Shown in pieces: positions 1 to 9,173 of a stretch of DNA of 64,000 nt. Origin of the DNA: Clostridioides difficile_A (GTDB lineage Bacteria; Bacillota; Clostridia; Peptostreptococcales; Peptostreptococcaceae); contig OX246690.1 in NCBI GenBank assembly GCA_945909635.1, forward strand, positions 1,240,001 to 1,304,000, read 5' to 3'. The notes beneath the pieces are model-generated. The model searched no databases and was not told the DNA's origin. It saw only the letters and a program-made list of their open reading frames with translations. Positions within the stretch are counted from its first letter, which is position 1. Each line of letters starts with the position of its first letter. The position numbers and the translations under genes were made by a program.

Positions 1-707
1 CTAAGGATGGAATTGAAGCATTAGACTTAGTAAAAAAGACACAACCGGACTTATTAATATTAGACGTAATAATGCCACATCTAGATGGATTAGGTGTAAT
101 TGAAAAATTGAATACAATGGATATACCTAAAATGCCAAAAATAATAGTACTATCAGCAGTAGGTCAAGATAAGATAACTCAAAGCGCAATAAATCTAGGA
201 GCAGATTACTACATAGTAAAGCCGTTTGATTTTGTTGTGTTTATAAACAGAATTAGAGAATTGGTTTCTAATAGAGTTGCTCAAGTTGAGCCAAAGCCTA
301 GACCAGTTCAAGAAACTCAAATGACTAGAAGTGATTTCGTTAAGAATGTAGGGAATATAGAAACAGAAATCACAAATATAATACATGAAATAGGAGTACC
401 AGCTCATATAAAAGGATATTTATATTTAAGAGAAGCAATAAAAATGGTTATTGATAATGTTGAGCTTTTAGGTGCAGTAACAAAAGAGTTATATCCAAGT
501 ATAGCTAAAAAATTCAATACAACACCAAGTAGAGTTGAGAGAGCGATAAGACATGCGATAGAGGTTGCGTGGAGTAGAGGAAAAGTTGACACAATAAATC
601 AACTATTTGGATATACAGTACACAATACTAAAGGAAAACCAACTAACTCGGAATTTATAGCAATGATTGCTGATAAATTAAGACTAGAGCATAGCATGGT
701 TAAATAA
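1..707 (+). CDS. spo0A: Stage 0 sporulation response regulator Spo0A (3' part, start outside window)
   Basis: Master regulator of sporulation entry: a phosphorylated receiver controls a DNA-binding effector domain. The reading frame is open from base 3, so the 5' end lies outside the window. The receiver part shows the phospho-acceptor Asp in LLILDVIMP (codon 63-65), the switch Ser in VLSAVG and the Lys in YIVKPFD. After a linker comes the Spo0A C-terminal domain with the recognition-helix region SRVERAIRHAIEVAWSRG. The last residues (LEHSMVK) match a normal C-terminus. A strong hairpin terminator follows. Identity is clear from domain order and motifs. Confidence 0.97.
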   Translation, partial: KDGIEALDLVKKTQPDLLILDVIMPHLDGLGVIEKLNTMDIPKMPKIIVLSAVGQDKITQSAINLGADYYIVKPFDFVVFINRIRELVSNRVAQVEPKPRPVQETQMTRSDFVKNVGNIETEITNIIHEIGVPAHIKGYLYLREAIKMVIDNVELLGAVTKELYPSIAKKFNTTPSRVERAIRHAIEVAWSRGKVDTINQLFGYTVHNTKGKPTNSEFIAMIADKLRLEHSMVK

Positions 708-766
708 ATAGACACAAAAAGTAGGGCTTTTTAATTAAGGCATTGGCGATAAATATGTATTACAAG

Positions 767-812
767 TAGCGAAATGGTATAACCAGTAGGGTTATACTGT
801 TTCGCTATTTTA
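767..812 (+). terminator. Intrinsic terminator after spo0A
   Basis: An 18-bp, nearly perfect stem (767-784 with 789-806) around a 4-nt loop is followed by a T-rich run. It ends the spo0A transcript and isolates it from the steA-like gene downstream. Confidence 0.85.
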
Positions 813-1131
813 ATAAGTATAAAATTTTTTCTTTATTTTTTCTTTACTATTCGTTCAATATATTAATATAATAAATTTATTTATACTATACTTATAGTAT
901 ATGTCTTTATAAGTTACAAAATGGAAGGAGTTTATTTTTTAAGAATGAATGTTGAATAAAATATAATAAACTTTATATTTTAAAGAATATTGTTGAATGT
1001 GTTAAATAAAAAAATAATAGAATATAGTATTATAAATGCCAAAGATGCAAAACAAACTTAAAACATTTATTTTATTGTTAAGTAATGCTATAATATAATG
1101 TGATTTTAATAATGATAGTGGAGGTTTAAAA
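813..1131. other. AT-rich intergenic region upstream of steA-like gene
   Basis: About 320 bases with no supported gene. There is a TATAAT-like -10 near 1089-1099 just before the steA-like ribosome binding site, but no good -35 at the right distance. A promoter for the next operon is likely here, but I cannot place it firmly. Confidence 0.4.
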
Positions 1132-2253
1132 ATGAGAGTCGAGGCCCCTATAAAAGTAGATCGAAAAACCAAAAAACTTGCTAAAAGAGTTGAAAGTGGG
1201 GAAATAGCAGTTATAAATCATATCGATATAGATGAAGTTGCTGCAAACTCTTTAGTAGAAGCTAAAATAAAACTTGTCATAAATGCGGCTCCTTCTATAA
1301 GTGGTAGGTATCCCAATAAAGGTCCAGGGATATTAACTGAAAATAATATACTAATAATTGATAATATTGGAGAAGAATTATTTGAAGAATTAAAAGAAGG
1401 AGAAACTATAGAAGTTGTAGATGGAAAGATATATAGAGAAGGAAAATTTTTAGGTGCAGGCGAAGTTTTAGACAAGTATGAAGTTTCACACCAAATAAAG
1501 GCTGCTTATGAGAATTTAGCTGTAGAATTGGATAGATTTATAGATAATACTATAGATTATGCTAAAAAAGAAAAAGGATTTATACTTGGAGAAGTAGAAA
1601 TTCCAAAAGTGAAAACTAATTACGCTAATAAACATGTATTGATAGTTGTGAGAGGTCAGGACTATAAAGAAGATTTGAGTACAATGCTTTCTTATATAGA
1701 AGAGGTAAAGCCAGTCTTGGTTGGTGTTGATGGTGGAGCAGATGCTTTAATTGAGTTTGGATATACTCCAGATGTAATTGTAGGAGATATGGATAGTGTA
1801 AGTGATGAAGCTTTAAAAAAGGCTAGCGAAATAGTAGTACATGCTTATACAGATGGAAGGGCTCCAGGTCTTAAGAGGGTTCAGGAATTAGGCCTAGATG
1901 CAATTGTATTTCCTGCACCAGGAACTAGTGAAGATATAGCTATGCTTATTGCTTATGAGTATAAGGCTGAGTTAATAGTAGCAGTTGGAACACATTCAAA
2001 TATGATTGATTTCCTAGAAAAAGGTAGAAAAGGTATGGCAAGTACTTTTCTAGTTAGGCTTAAAATAGGTTCAAGACTTATAGACGCTAAAGGTGTCAAT
2101 CTGTTATACAGAAGTAAATTAAAAATAAAGTACATATGGGCATTAATAGCAACAGCTTTGTTCCCTGTATTGGTAGTCGCATCACTATCACCAGGTGTTC
2201 AACAATTTATACAACTAATGCAATTAAAATTTAGAGTATTATTACAGATGTAA
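1132..2253 (+). CDS. steA: SteA-like protein (thiamin pyrophosphokinase-like fold, C-terminal membrane helix)
   Basis: 373 aa. The middle resembles a thiamin pyrophosphokinase catalytic core: GVDGGADALIEFGYTPD followed by VGDMDS. A hydrophobic helix near residues 328-350 could anchor it in the membrane. This layout fits the SteA family; in Corynebacterium SteA is a cytokinetic-ring protein working with SteB, which is also the next gene here (17 nt apart). GGAGG sits just before the ATG. A cell-division or envelope role in this organism is inferred from family and neighbours; enzymatic TPK activity is not implied. Confidence 0.75.
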   Translation: MRVEAPIKVDRKTKKLAKRVESGEIAVINHIDIDEVAANSLVEAKIKLVINAAPSISGRYPNKGPGILTENNILIIDNIGEELFEELKEGETIEVVDGKIYREGKFLGAGEVLDKYEVSHQIKAAYENLAVELDRFIDNTIDYAKKEKGFILGEVEIPKVKTNYANKHVLIVVRGQDYKEDLSTMLSYIEEVKPVLVGVDGGADALIEFGYTPDVIVGDMDSVSDEALKKASEIVVHAYTDGRAPGLKRVQELGLDAIVFPAPGTSEDIAMLIAYEYKAELIVAVGTHSNMIDFLEKGRKGMASTFLVRLKIGSRLIDAKGVNLLYRSKLKIKYIWALIATALFPVLVVASLSPGVQQFIQLMQLKFRVLLQM

Positions 2254-2270
2254 ATTTTAGGAGGATAAAT

Positions 2271-3146
2271 ATGCATATTAATATGAAATATTATATAGTC
2301 ACTATAGGTGCTATATTTATAGCTTTGGGTATAGGCATGTTAGTAGGATTTAATTTAAATAATAATCAACAATTAAGTGAACAACAAGCAAATATAATAA
2401 ATGATTTAGATGACAAGTTTAATATTTTAAAAGAGAAAAATGATAAACTTGATGGTGACTTAGCAAATGTAAATAAGGATTATGAAGAAGCAGTTAATTT
2501 TATAAATAAAAATGTAGATAAGATTTTAGCTGGTTCATTAAATGGTAAAAGCATAGGAATAATATCAGCTAATGAAAATGATGATTATACAAAAAATATA
2601 GAAGACATAATAAATAAATCTAATGGAAATATTGCCTTCAATATAGTATTAAAAGAAAATATAACAAATCCAGAAAAGTTAAAAGAAATCTCAACTAAAT
2701 TAGGTGCAGATATAAAAAATGCAAGCGATGCTGTCAATTATATAATGGATACCCTTAAAAAAGAAGATGCAAGTGATATTCTGACATATCTTCAAGAACT
2801 AGATGTAATAAAGTTTAACTCTCTTGGTAATACATATCTAAAATATGACTCTGTTGTAATAGCTGGTGGAAATGATGCAAAAGATAGTGCAAAACAGTTT
2901 GAAAAAATAGAAAAATTTGTAGTTTCAAAACTTAAATCAGAAAATAAATATTTAGTAGAAGTTCAAAATACAGGAGTTAAAACTTCTTATGTAGAACTAT
3001 ATTCTAAAAACAAGGTTGCAACTGTAGATAATATTGATGAAGGAATAGGAAGTATATCTCTAGCTATTCTTTTACAACAAGGAAACATAGTTGGTAACTT
3101 TGGTAGATTAGATACTGCAACTTCATTGTTGCCATCTATTAAATAG
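2271..3146 (+). CDS. steB: SteB/MctB-like membrane-anchored protein
   Basis: 291 aa. One N-terminal membrane helix (residues about 6-27, IVTIGAIFIALGIGMLVGF) is followed by a coiled coil (about 35-75) and an extracytoplasmic domain. This matches the 'copper transporter' MctB family, which includes Corynebacterium SteB, the partner of SteA. It lies directly after the steA-like gene with its own GGAGG site. The likely role is a SteA partner at the envelope; copper transport is a family label and nothing in the sequence supports it (no Cys/His cluster). Confidence 0.7.
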   Translation: MHINMKYYIVTIGAIFIALGIGMLVGFNLNNNQQLSEQQANIINDLDDKFNILKEKNDKLDGDLANVNKDYEEAVNFINKNVDKILAGSLNGKSIGIISANENDDYTKNIEDIINKSNGNIAFNIVLKENITNPEKLKEISTKLGADIKNASDAVNYIMDTLKKEDASDILTYLQELDVIKFNSLGNTYLKYDSVVIAGGNDAKDSAKQFEKIEKFVVSKLKSENKYLVEVQNTGVKTSYVELYSKNKVATVDNIDEGIGSISLAILLQQGNIVGNFGRLDTATSLLPSIK

Positions 3147-3169
3147 AAATAATTTTAAGGAGAGAAAAA

Positions 3170-3862
3170 ATGGATTCTTATATAAGTATAATAATACCAG
3201 CTTATAACGAAGAAAGTAGAATAAAATATACATTAGATAGTATAGTGGATATTAAACAAATAAACGAGATAATAGTTGTTGATGATGGTTCAATTGATAA
3301 TACTGCTAAAGTTGTATCTGAATTAGAGAATGAAAAGATTAAATTTTTTAAGTTAGATAAAAATAGAGGCAAAGGATATGCTTTAAATTATGGCATTAAG
3401 TTAGCAATGAAAAATGCAGATATTATAGGATTTCTAGATGGAGATTTAGGAAGTTCTGCTAAAGAAGTTGAAAAATTAATAGTACCTATATTAAATGGTG
3501 ATGCTGATGTTACTATAGCTAAGTTTCCTCCTGCAAAGAAAAAAGGCGGTCTGGGATTTGTAAAAGGTTTAGCTAAAAATTCTGTGTTTGAGATGACAGG
3601 TGTTGAGTTAGATGCGACTTTATCAGGTCAAAGAATATTTAAAAGAGAAGTTTTAGAAAAGTTTGATGAAATACCTTTTGGATATGGAGTAGAAGTTGGT
3701 ATGACTATTGATATCTTAAAGTATGGATTTAAAATTAAAGAAGTATTAGTAAATATGACTCATAATGAAACAGGAAGAAATTTAAAAGGGTTTATTCATA
3801 GAGGAAAACAGTATTATCATATAAAAAAGGTTTTAGGACAAAAAAAGAAAGAATGGAGGTAA
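3170..3862 (+). CDS. Family 2 glycosyltransferase
   Basis: 230 aa, GT-A fold. The N-terminus SIIIPAYNEESRI, the nucleotide-binding VVDDGSIDNTA and the metal-binding GFLDGDLG motifs are all present. No clear membrane helix, so it is probably cytoplasmic or peripheral. It follows steB by 23 nt and precedes an MraY/WecA-like gene by 7 nt, so it probably adds a sugar to a lipid-linked intermediate made by that neighbour. The substrate cannot be read from the sequence. Confidence 0.85.
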   Translation: MDSYISIIIPAYNEESRIKYTLDSIVDIKQINEIIVVDDGSIDNTAKVVSELENEKIKFFKLDKNRGKGYALNYGIKLAMKNADIIGFLDGDLGSSAKEVEKLIVPILNGDADVTIAKFPPAKKKGGLGFVKGLAKNSVFEMTGVELDATLSGQRIFKREVLEKFDEIPFGYGVEVGMTIDILKYGFKIKEVLVNMTHNETGRNLKGFIHRGKQYYHIKKVLGQKKKEWR

Positions 3863-3869
3863 TATCTTA

Positions 3870-4694
3870 GTGGAAGATTATATACTTTATACCATTTTAT
3901 TATTAACAGGATTATTTGGAACCTATGCTGTAATACCACTATTTAAAAATCTATTAATAAATGGAAATATACTTAGACCAAACTATAAAAAAGATATGAT
4001 ACCAGTAAGTATGGGAATTGTTTTTTTGCCTATGGTTGTAATTAATGGGATAATACTTACTTTCTTTACTACAGAATATAGGGATTTAACATATATATTT
4101 ATGTTTATGTTTGGTATGATATCGATGTTCTTTGCAGGGATATTAGATGATATTATTGGAAATAGGGATGTAAGTGGATTAAAAGGACATTTTAAAAGTT
4201 TATTTAAAGGAAGTCTTACAACAGGAGGTTTTAAAGCATTATTTGGCGGATTTGTAGGACTTATAGTTTCTGTTGCTATATCAAAAGATATAATTGACAT
4301 AATAATAAACACACTGATAATAGCTTTATCAACCAACTTAATGAATCTCTTGGATTTAAGACCAGGAAGAGCAATAAAAGTATATTTATTTATAATGGTG
4401 ATTATATTTTTGACATTAACAGGTTTTGTTCAAGTGCTTCCATTACTTATAGTGCCAAATGTGCTTGCGTATTTTAATTATGATTTAAAAGCAAGAGCAA
4501 TGATGGGAGATACTGGTTCAAATGTTCTTGGAATATCTATTGGAATTATGATTGCTTTTGGATATTCATTTAATGTTAGATTGGGATGGTTAATATTTGT
4601 AGTTATTATGCATATATTCACTGAGAAATACTCATTAACTAAGATAATAGAAAAAAATAAATTATTAAATTTTATAGATAAATTAGGAAGGTAA
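3870..4694 (+). CDS. MraY/WecA-like glycosyl-phosphate prenyltransferase family membrane protein
   Basis: 274 aa, about eight hydrophobic segments. Motifs of the GT4 phospho-sugar/polyprenyl-phosphate transferase family are visible: GILDDIIGNR (DDxxG), NLMNLLDLRPGRA and MMGDTGSNVLG. It is shorter than MraY (about 320 aa). The GTG start fits the GGAGG site 11 nt upstream. It is placed between a GT2 enzyme and DUF3866, so a lipid-linked glycan step is likely; it is probably not MraY itself, since the surroundings are not the mur/fts cluster. Confidence 0.75.
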   Translation: MEDYILYTILLLTGLFGTYAVIPLFKNLLINGNILRPNYKKDMIPVSMGIVFLPMVVINGIILTFFTTEYRDLTYIFMFMFGMISMFFAGILDDIIGNRDVSGLKGHFKSLFKGSLTTGGFKALFGGFVGLIVSVAISKDIIDIIINTLIIALSTNLMNLLDLRPGRAIKVYLFIMVIIFLTLTGFVQVLPLLIVPNVLAYFNYDLKARAMMGDTGSNVLGISIGIMIAFGYSFNVRLGWLIFVVIMHIFTEKYSLTKIIEKNKLLNFIDKLGR

Positions 4695-4698
4695 CATT

Positions 4699-5766
4699 AT
4701 GATAAGTAAAAGAGTGGGGATTGTTGAATCAATAGTAAGCCAAACTGAAACGCTTGATGATATAAGAGTGAATATAAATGGGGAAGTGCAAAGGGCATAC
4801 AATTATCCAAAGCTATCTGGAACTATAAATGTAGGAGATGAAGTAGTTTTAAATACAACAGCAGTAGAACTGAGCTTAGGTACAGGTGGATACCATTTTG
4901 TAATAACTAATTTAAATAATTTAGAATCTACTTTAACTGAAGGTGGTCATATAATGAAACTTAGATATACACCTCTCCAAATAAAAGTTGATTCTATTGA
5001 AGAACAAGAAAGTATTTATCATGATGAATTTGGAAAGTTTAAAGGATTAGAAGGTCTTTCTGTTGTAGTAGGAACTCTTCACAGTATGTTGACTCCATTT
5101 GCAGCTTCATTTAAAAGAAGTAATCCCAATAAAAAATTAGTATATATAATGACTGATGGAGCATCTCTTCCAATATATTTAAGTAAAAACGTGGACACTT
5201 TAAAAGAAAAAAAATTAATAGACAATACTATAACGATAGGTAATGCATTTGGTGGAGATTATGAATGTATAAATATATATACTGCACTAATTACAGCTAA
5301 AGAAATATTAAAGGCAGATGCAGTATTTGTAAGTATGGGACCAGGAATTGCTGGAACAGGAACAAAATATGGATTTACAGGAATTGAACAAGGTCCAATT
5401 CTCGATGCTGTAAAAAAACTTGGTGGAAGAGCAATAGCAATTCCAAGAATTAGTTTTGCGGATAAAAGAGAAAGACATCAAGGTATTTCACATCATAGTA
5501 TGACCGTATTTAAAGAGATTGTAAATGTAAATATAGATATACCAATAACTATATATGATGATGAAAAATTAAAGTTTATAAAAGAACAAGTAAGCTCAAA
5601 TGGTTTAGATAAAAAGCATAATATAATTTATATAGATAATAATAAAACAAAAGAGGACTTAGAATATTTTAATCTAAAAGTAAAAAGTATGGGAAGAAAT
5701 TACGAACAAGATGAGGCATTTTTTAAAGCTGCAAGCACAGCAGCATATTACTTAATGGAGGTTTAA
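4699..5766 (+). CDS. DUF3866 family protein
   Basis: 355 aa of unknown function. The N-terminal 80 residues look like a small beta-barrel (KRVGIVESIV, INVGDEVVLNTTAVELSLGTGG). The rest is an alpha/beta domain with glycine-rich stretches such as VVVGTLHSML, VSMGPGIAGTGTKYGFTG and a conserved SFADKRERHQGISHHSMT. It matches what I know of DUF3866, common in Gram-positives next to NUDIX and SpoIIM genes. It starts 4 nt after the previous gene and ends 1 nt before the NUDIX gene, so these are one transcription unit. Confidence 0.8.
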   Translation: MISKRVGIVESIVSQTETLDDIRVNINGEVQRAYNYPKLSGTINVGDEVVLNTTAVELSLGTGGYHFVITNLNNLESTLTEGGHIMKLRYTPLQIKVDSIEEQESIYHDEFGKFKGLEGLSVVVGTLHSMLTPFAASFKRSNPNKKLVYIMTDGASLPIYLSKNVDTLKEKKLIDNTITIGNAFGGDYECINIYTALITAKEILKADAVFVSMGPGIAGTGTKYGFTGIEQGPILDAVKKLGGRAIAIPRISFADKRERHQGISHHSMTVFKEIVNVNIDIPITIYDDEKLKFIKEQVSSNGLDKKHNIIYIDNNKTKEDLEYFNLKVKSMGRNYEQDEAFFKAASTAAYYLMEV

Positions 5767-5767
5767 G

Positions 5768-6304
5768 ATGGTATTAGAAGAAAAAACTATTAGTAGTGAT
5801 AGGGTTTATACAGGTAAAGTAATTACTTTAAAGGTCGATACTGTTGAAATTCCAGGGCAAGGATATCAAAAAAGGGAGTTAGTAGAAGTTGGTGGAGCAG
5901 TAGGAATAGTTGCAGTTACAGATGATAACAAGATTGTACTAGTTAAACAATTTAGAAAGCCTATAGAAAAGCCAATTTTCGAAATTCCAGCTGGTAAGTT
6001 AGAAAAAAATGAAAGTCCAAAAGAATGTGCTGAGAGAGAACTAAAAGAAGAAACTGGGTATAGTGCAAAAAATATTAAATTAATACATAAATTTTTCACT
6101 TCAGCAGGTTTTTCCAATGAGATAATGTTTGTATATTTAGCAACAGGGCTTACTCCAGGAGAGAATAATTTAGATGCAGATGAGTTTTTAGATGTATATG
6201 AAGTTGAGCTTGAAGAGGCATATAATATGGTATTAAAAAATGAGATTGAAGATGCAAAGACTTCTATTGGATTATTATTAGTAAAAGATATGTTTAAAAA
6301 TTAA
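5768..6304 (+). CDS. NUDIX hydrolase, ADP-ribose pyrophosphatase type
   Basis: 178 aa. A full NUDIX box is present: GKLEKNESPKECAERELKEETGY (G-x5-E-x7-RE-x2-EE-x-G), about residues 77-99. The upstream AVGIVAVTDDNKIVLVKQFRKP strand pattern and length fit bacterial ADP-ribose pyrophosphatases (NudF type), which split ADP-ribose into AMP and ribose-5-phosphate. The ATG comes one base after the DUF3866 stop codon, indicating coupled translation. Substrate is inferred from the family. Confidence 0.85.
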   Translation: MVLEEKTISSDRVYTGKVITLKVDTVEIPGQGYQKRELVEVGGAVGIVAVTDDNKIVLVKQFRKPIEKPIFEIPAGKLEKNESPKECAERELKEETGYSAKNIKLIHKFFTSAGFSNEIMFVYLATGLTPGENNLDADEFLDVYEVELEEAYNMVLKNEIEDAKTSIGLLLVKDMFKN

Positions 6305-6323
6305 TATTTATAAAAATGAATAA

Positions 6324-6365
6324 CCCTTTGTCCTAAAGCATATTATTTTATAAAGGACAAGGGGG
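6324..6365 (+). promoter_or_regulatory. Hairpin sequestering the spoIIM ribosome binding site
   Basis: CCCTTTGTCCT (6324-6334) can pair with AGGACAAGGG (6354-6363) with one bulged T. The right arm contains the Shine-Dalgarno AAGGGGG of spoIIM, so the folded RNA hides the site. No T-run follows, which argues against a terminator. Regulation of spoIIM translation is an inference. Confidence 0.5.
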
Positions 6366-6372
6366 AATAAAA

Positions 6373-6978
6373 TTGAGAAGAACATATAGAAGAAATGATT
6401 TTAGAGAATTGAATAGACAAATAATTATTATAGGATTATTGTTTATGATGTCTATTGTTATTGGGTCTTACATAAATAAAATCTTGCCAGGTTCTAGTGA
6501 CAATATATTAAACAATATAAATCCTGCTGTAGAGTATTATAATCTAAATCTAAACATAAAAGAGACAGTTATACAAAATTTGAAGTCAGATGGAATTTTT
6601 ATGGGCTCAATAGCTCTGTTAAGTCTATTTGTAGTAACGATTCCAGCTGTAATAGTAGTTTTTGTATTAAAAGGTATGTCCATAGGATATACAATAAATA
6701 GTTTTATATTAGCATTAAAGTTTAAAAGCGTAAAAATGATTTTAATAATATTATTTAAAAATTTGATTATTATTCCATGTGCAATCATATTAACATTAAT
6801 TAGTATAAGCTATTTCAAAGAGATGGTTTATGAATTTAAAAAGAACAACAGAAAAAATATGCAATTTTTAGTTAAGAGGTATATACTAAATATTATAATT
6901 ATAATAGCACTATCATTGGGGTTGCAATTAATATTAAATACTGCAAGTATTGGTATTATTAAGTTCCTAGTTAAATAA
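6373..6978 (+). CDS. spoIIM: Stage II sporulation protein M
   Basis: 201 aa integral membrane protein with about five hydrophobic helices. SpoIIM belongs to the DMP complex (SpoIID/M/P) that remodels peptidoglycan during engulfment. The N-terminus RRNDFRELNRQIIIIG, the middle IPAVIVVFVLKGMSIGYTINS and the order spoIIM-xerD-deoB, as in Bacillus, support the call. It uses a TTG start after AAGGGGG, and that site lies inside a hairpin. Confidence 0.88.
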   Translation: MRRTYRRNDFRELNRQIIIIGLLFMMSIVIGSYINKILPGSSDNILNNINPAVEYYNLNLNIKETVIQNLKSDGIFMGSIALLSLFVVTIPAVIVVFVLKGMSIGYTINSFILALKFKSVKMILIILFKNLIIIPCAIILTLISISYFKEMVYEFKKNNRKNMQFLVKRYILNIIIIIALSLGLQLILNTASIGIIKFLVK

Positions 6979-6989
6979 AGGAGTTTATA

Positions 6990-7904
6990 ATGGATATTAT
7001 AGAGGGATATATAGATTACATAAAAGATAAAAAAAGATTATCAGAGAATACAGTGGCATCATACTTTATGGATATAAAAAAATATATGGAATATATAAAT
7101 CAAAAAAGTATTAAACTAGTAGATATAGTTGAAAATGATATTATAAGTTATTTAATAAAGTTGGAAAAAGATAATGTGTCAATAGCTACAATAGCGAGGA
7201 TGATATCCTCTATAAAATCTTTTCACGATTACTTATTTTTAAATCATGTATGCACAAATAATCCTGCAAAGGACATAAAAAAACCTAAAATAAAAAAAGA
7301 AAATATAAATATACTTACAGAAGAAGAAATTGAAAGATTATTGAAGTTTCCAAAGTTAACAACACCTAAGTTGGTTAGGGACAAGGCTATTTTTGAAGTG
7401 TTATATGGGACTGGTATAAAAGTGTCTGAATTAGTAGATATGAACATAGAAGATGTTGATTTGGATATTGACTATATATATTGTAATTCATGTTGTAAAA
7501 GTCAAAGAGTGATACCACTTTGTGATATCACAAAACTTTATTTGGAGAAGTATTTAAAAGAAGCAAGACCTAAAATGGCTGTAGAAGGTGAAAATTCATT
7601 ATTTGTAAGTTCATTAGGTCAAAGGTTTACACGACAAGGTCTTTGGAAAGTCATAAAGAAATATTCTAATTTAGCTAATATAGATAAAAATATAAATCCT
7701 ACAATGCTTAGACATTCATTTGCAATTCATTTGTTAAATGAAGGGGCTAACATTGCTGTTGTAAGTAAAATTTTAGGAAACGTTAATCTATCTAGCCTTC
7801 AAGTATATTTAAATCATATAGATAAAAACGTGAGAAGAGAAATAAAGGAAAAACATCCTAGAAATGATATTGATATAGAATTACAAAAAGCAGAGGCTAA
7901 ATAG
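6990..7904 (+). CDS. XerD-like tyrosine recombinase with altered catalytic residues
   Basis: 304 aa. The SAM-like N-domain and catalytic domain align along their length with XerD, and gene order (spoIIM-xerD-deoB) matches Bacillus xerD/ripX. Key residues differ. The first catalytic Arg of GLRVSEL is Lys144 (GIKVSEL). The His of HxxR is Thr238 (TMLR). The late His/Trp of LLGH is Asn264 (ILGN). The beta-hairpin GKGNKER region is NSCCKSQR. Arg241 and the nucleophile Tyr273 remain. It may be weakly active, repurposed, or inactive, with dif resolution handled by another Xer elsewhere. Confidence 0.8.
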   Translation: MDIIEGYIDYIKDKKRLSENTVASYFMDIKKYMEYINQKSIKLVDIVENDIISYLIKLEKDNVSIATIARMISSIKSFHDYLFLNHVCTNNPAKDIKKPKIKKENINILTEEEIERLLKFPKLTTPKLVRDKAIFEVLYGTGIKVSELVDMNIEDVDLDIDYIYCNSCCKSQRVIPLCDITKLYLEKYLKEARPKMAVEGENSLFVSSLGQRFTRQGLWKVIKKYSNLANIDKNINPTMLRHSFAIHLLNEGANIAVVSKILGNVNLSSLQVYLNHIDKNVRREIKEKHPRNDIDIELQKAEAK

Positions 7905-7945
7905 ACTGTATAGCAAATTTTATAATTTAAAAGGAGCGTATTTAT

Positions 7946-9118
7946 ATGAGCAGAGTGATTTGGATTGTAATTGACAGTGTTGGGATAGGAGCGTTGCCTG
8001 ATGCCGAAAAATTTGGAGACAGTAAGGATGTAAGTACTCTTGGAAATATATTTAAAGAATATCCAGATATACAAATTCCTAATATGAGAAAATTAGGCAT
8101 AGGAAATATAGATGGTGTAGATTTTTTTGAAAGTATAAAAGAGCCAATAGGTTGTTTTGGAAAATGCAAGGAAATGTCTCAAGGAAAAGATACTACCACT
8201 GGTCATTGGGAAATGACTGGCATAATAGTTGACAAACCTTTTAAAACATTTGAACATGGATTTTCAAAAGAAATAATAAAAGAATTTGAGCAAAAAACTG
8301 GAAGAAAAGTAATAGGAAATAAACCAGCTTCAGGAACTGTAATAATTGATGAATATGGAGAACACCAAATAAAAACTGGAGATGTAATAGTATACACTTC
8401 AGCTGATAGTGTATTTCAAATAGCTGCTAATGAAGAGATAATCCCACTAGAAGAACTTTACAATATGTGTAAAATAGCTAGGGAGATAATGATGGGAGAT
8501 AATGCAGTTGCTAGAGTAATTGCTAGACCATTTATAGGGAAGAAAACAGGTGAATTTGTTAGAACTTCAAACAGAAGAGACTATTCATTAGACCCATTTG
8601 AACCAACAGTTCTTGATAATATAAAAGAGTCAGGGCTTGACGTTTTGGCAGTTGGAAAAATAGAAGATATTTTTAATGGAAAAGGGATTACAGATGCTAT
8701 CCATACTAAGAGTAATATGGATGGAGTAGATGAAACTTTAAATTATATGAAGCAAGAAAATAAAGGTCTGATATATTCAAATCTTGTCGATTTTGATTCT
8801 AAATATGGTCATAGAAGAGACCCAGAAGGATATAAGAAGGCCCTTGAAGAGTTTGACAGTAGACTTCCAGAAATAATGGATAATATGAGAGAAGACGACG
8901 TTCTTATAATCAATGCAGACCATGGAAATGACCCAACATATAAAGGTACAGACCATACAAGAGAATATATACCAGTTATGATTTATGGGAATAAAGTTAA
9001 AAAAGGATTTAATTTAGGAATAAAAGATACTTTTGCTGATATTGGAGCAACTGTTGCAGATATACTAGATGTAAAATTACCTAAACATGGCTCAAGTTTT
9101 AAAAAAGAATTATTCTAA
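7946..9118 (+). CDS. deoB: Phosphopentomutase
   Basis: 390 aa, normal length. It interconverts (deoxy)ribose-1-phosphate and (deoxy)ribose-5-phosphate in nucleoside salvage. Alkaline-phosphatase-like metal sites are visible: WIVIDSVGIGALPDA at the N-terminus, KDTTTGHWE around residue 79, and NADHGNDPT plus DHTREYIPV near the end. AAGGAG precedes the ATG. It is followed by the purine and pyrimidine nucleoside phosphorylases that make its substrate. Confidence 0.97.
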   Translation: MSRVIWIVIDSVGIGALPDAEKFGDSKDVSTLGNIFKEYPDIQIPNMRKLGIGNIDGVDFFESIKEPIGCFGKCKEMSQGKDTTTGHWEMTGIIVDKPFKTFEHGFSKEIIKEFEQKTGRKVIGNKPASGTVIIDEYGEHQIKTGDVIVYTSADSVFQIAANEEIIPLEELYNMCKIAREIMMGDNAVARVIARPFIGKKTGEFVRTSNRRDYSLDPFEPTVLDNIKESGLDVLAVGKIEDIFNGKGITDAIHTKSNMDGVDETLNYMKQENKGLIYSNLVDFDSKYGHRRDPEGYKKALEEFDSRLPEIMDNMREDDVLIINADHGNDPTYKGTDHTREYIPVMIYGNKVKKGFNLGIKDTFADIGATVADILDVKLPKHGSSFKKELF

Positions 9119-9173
9119 ATTAAGAGGTAAATAACAAATTGAAAAATTTAGCTTAATAGAATGGAGGGATTGG

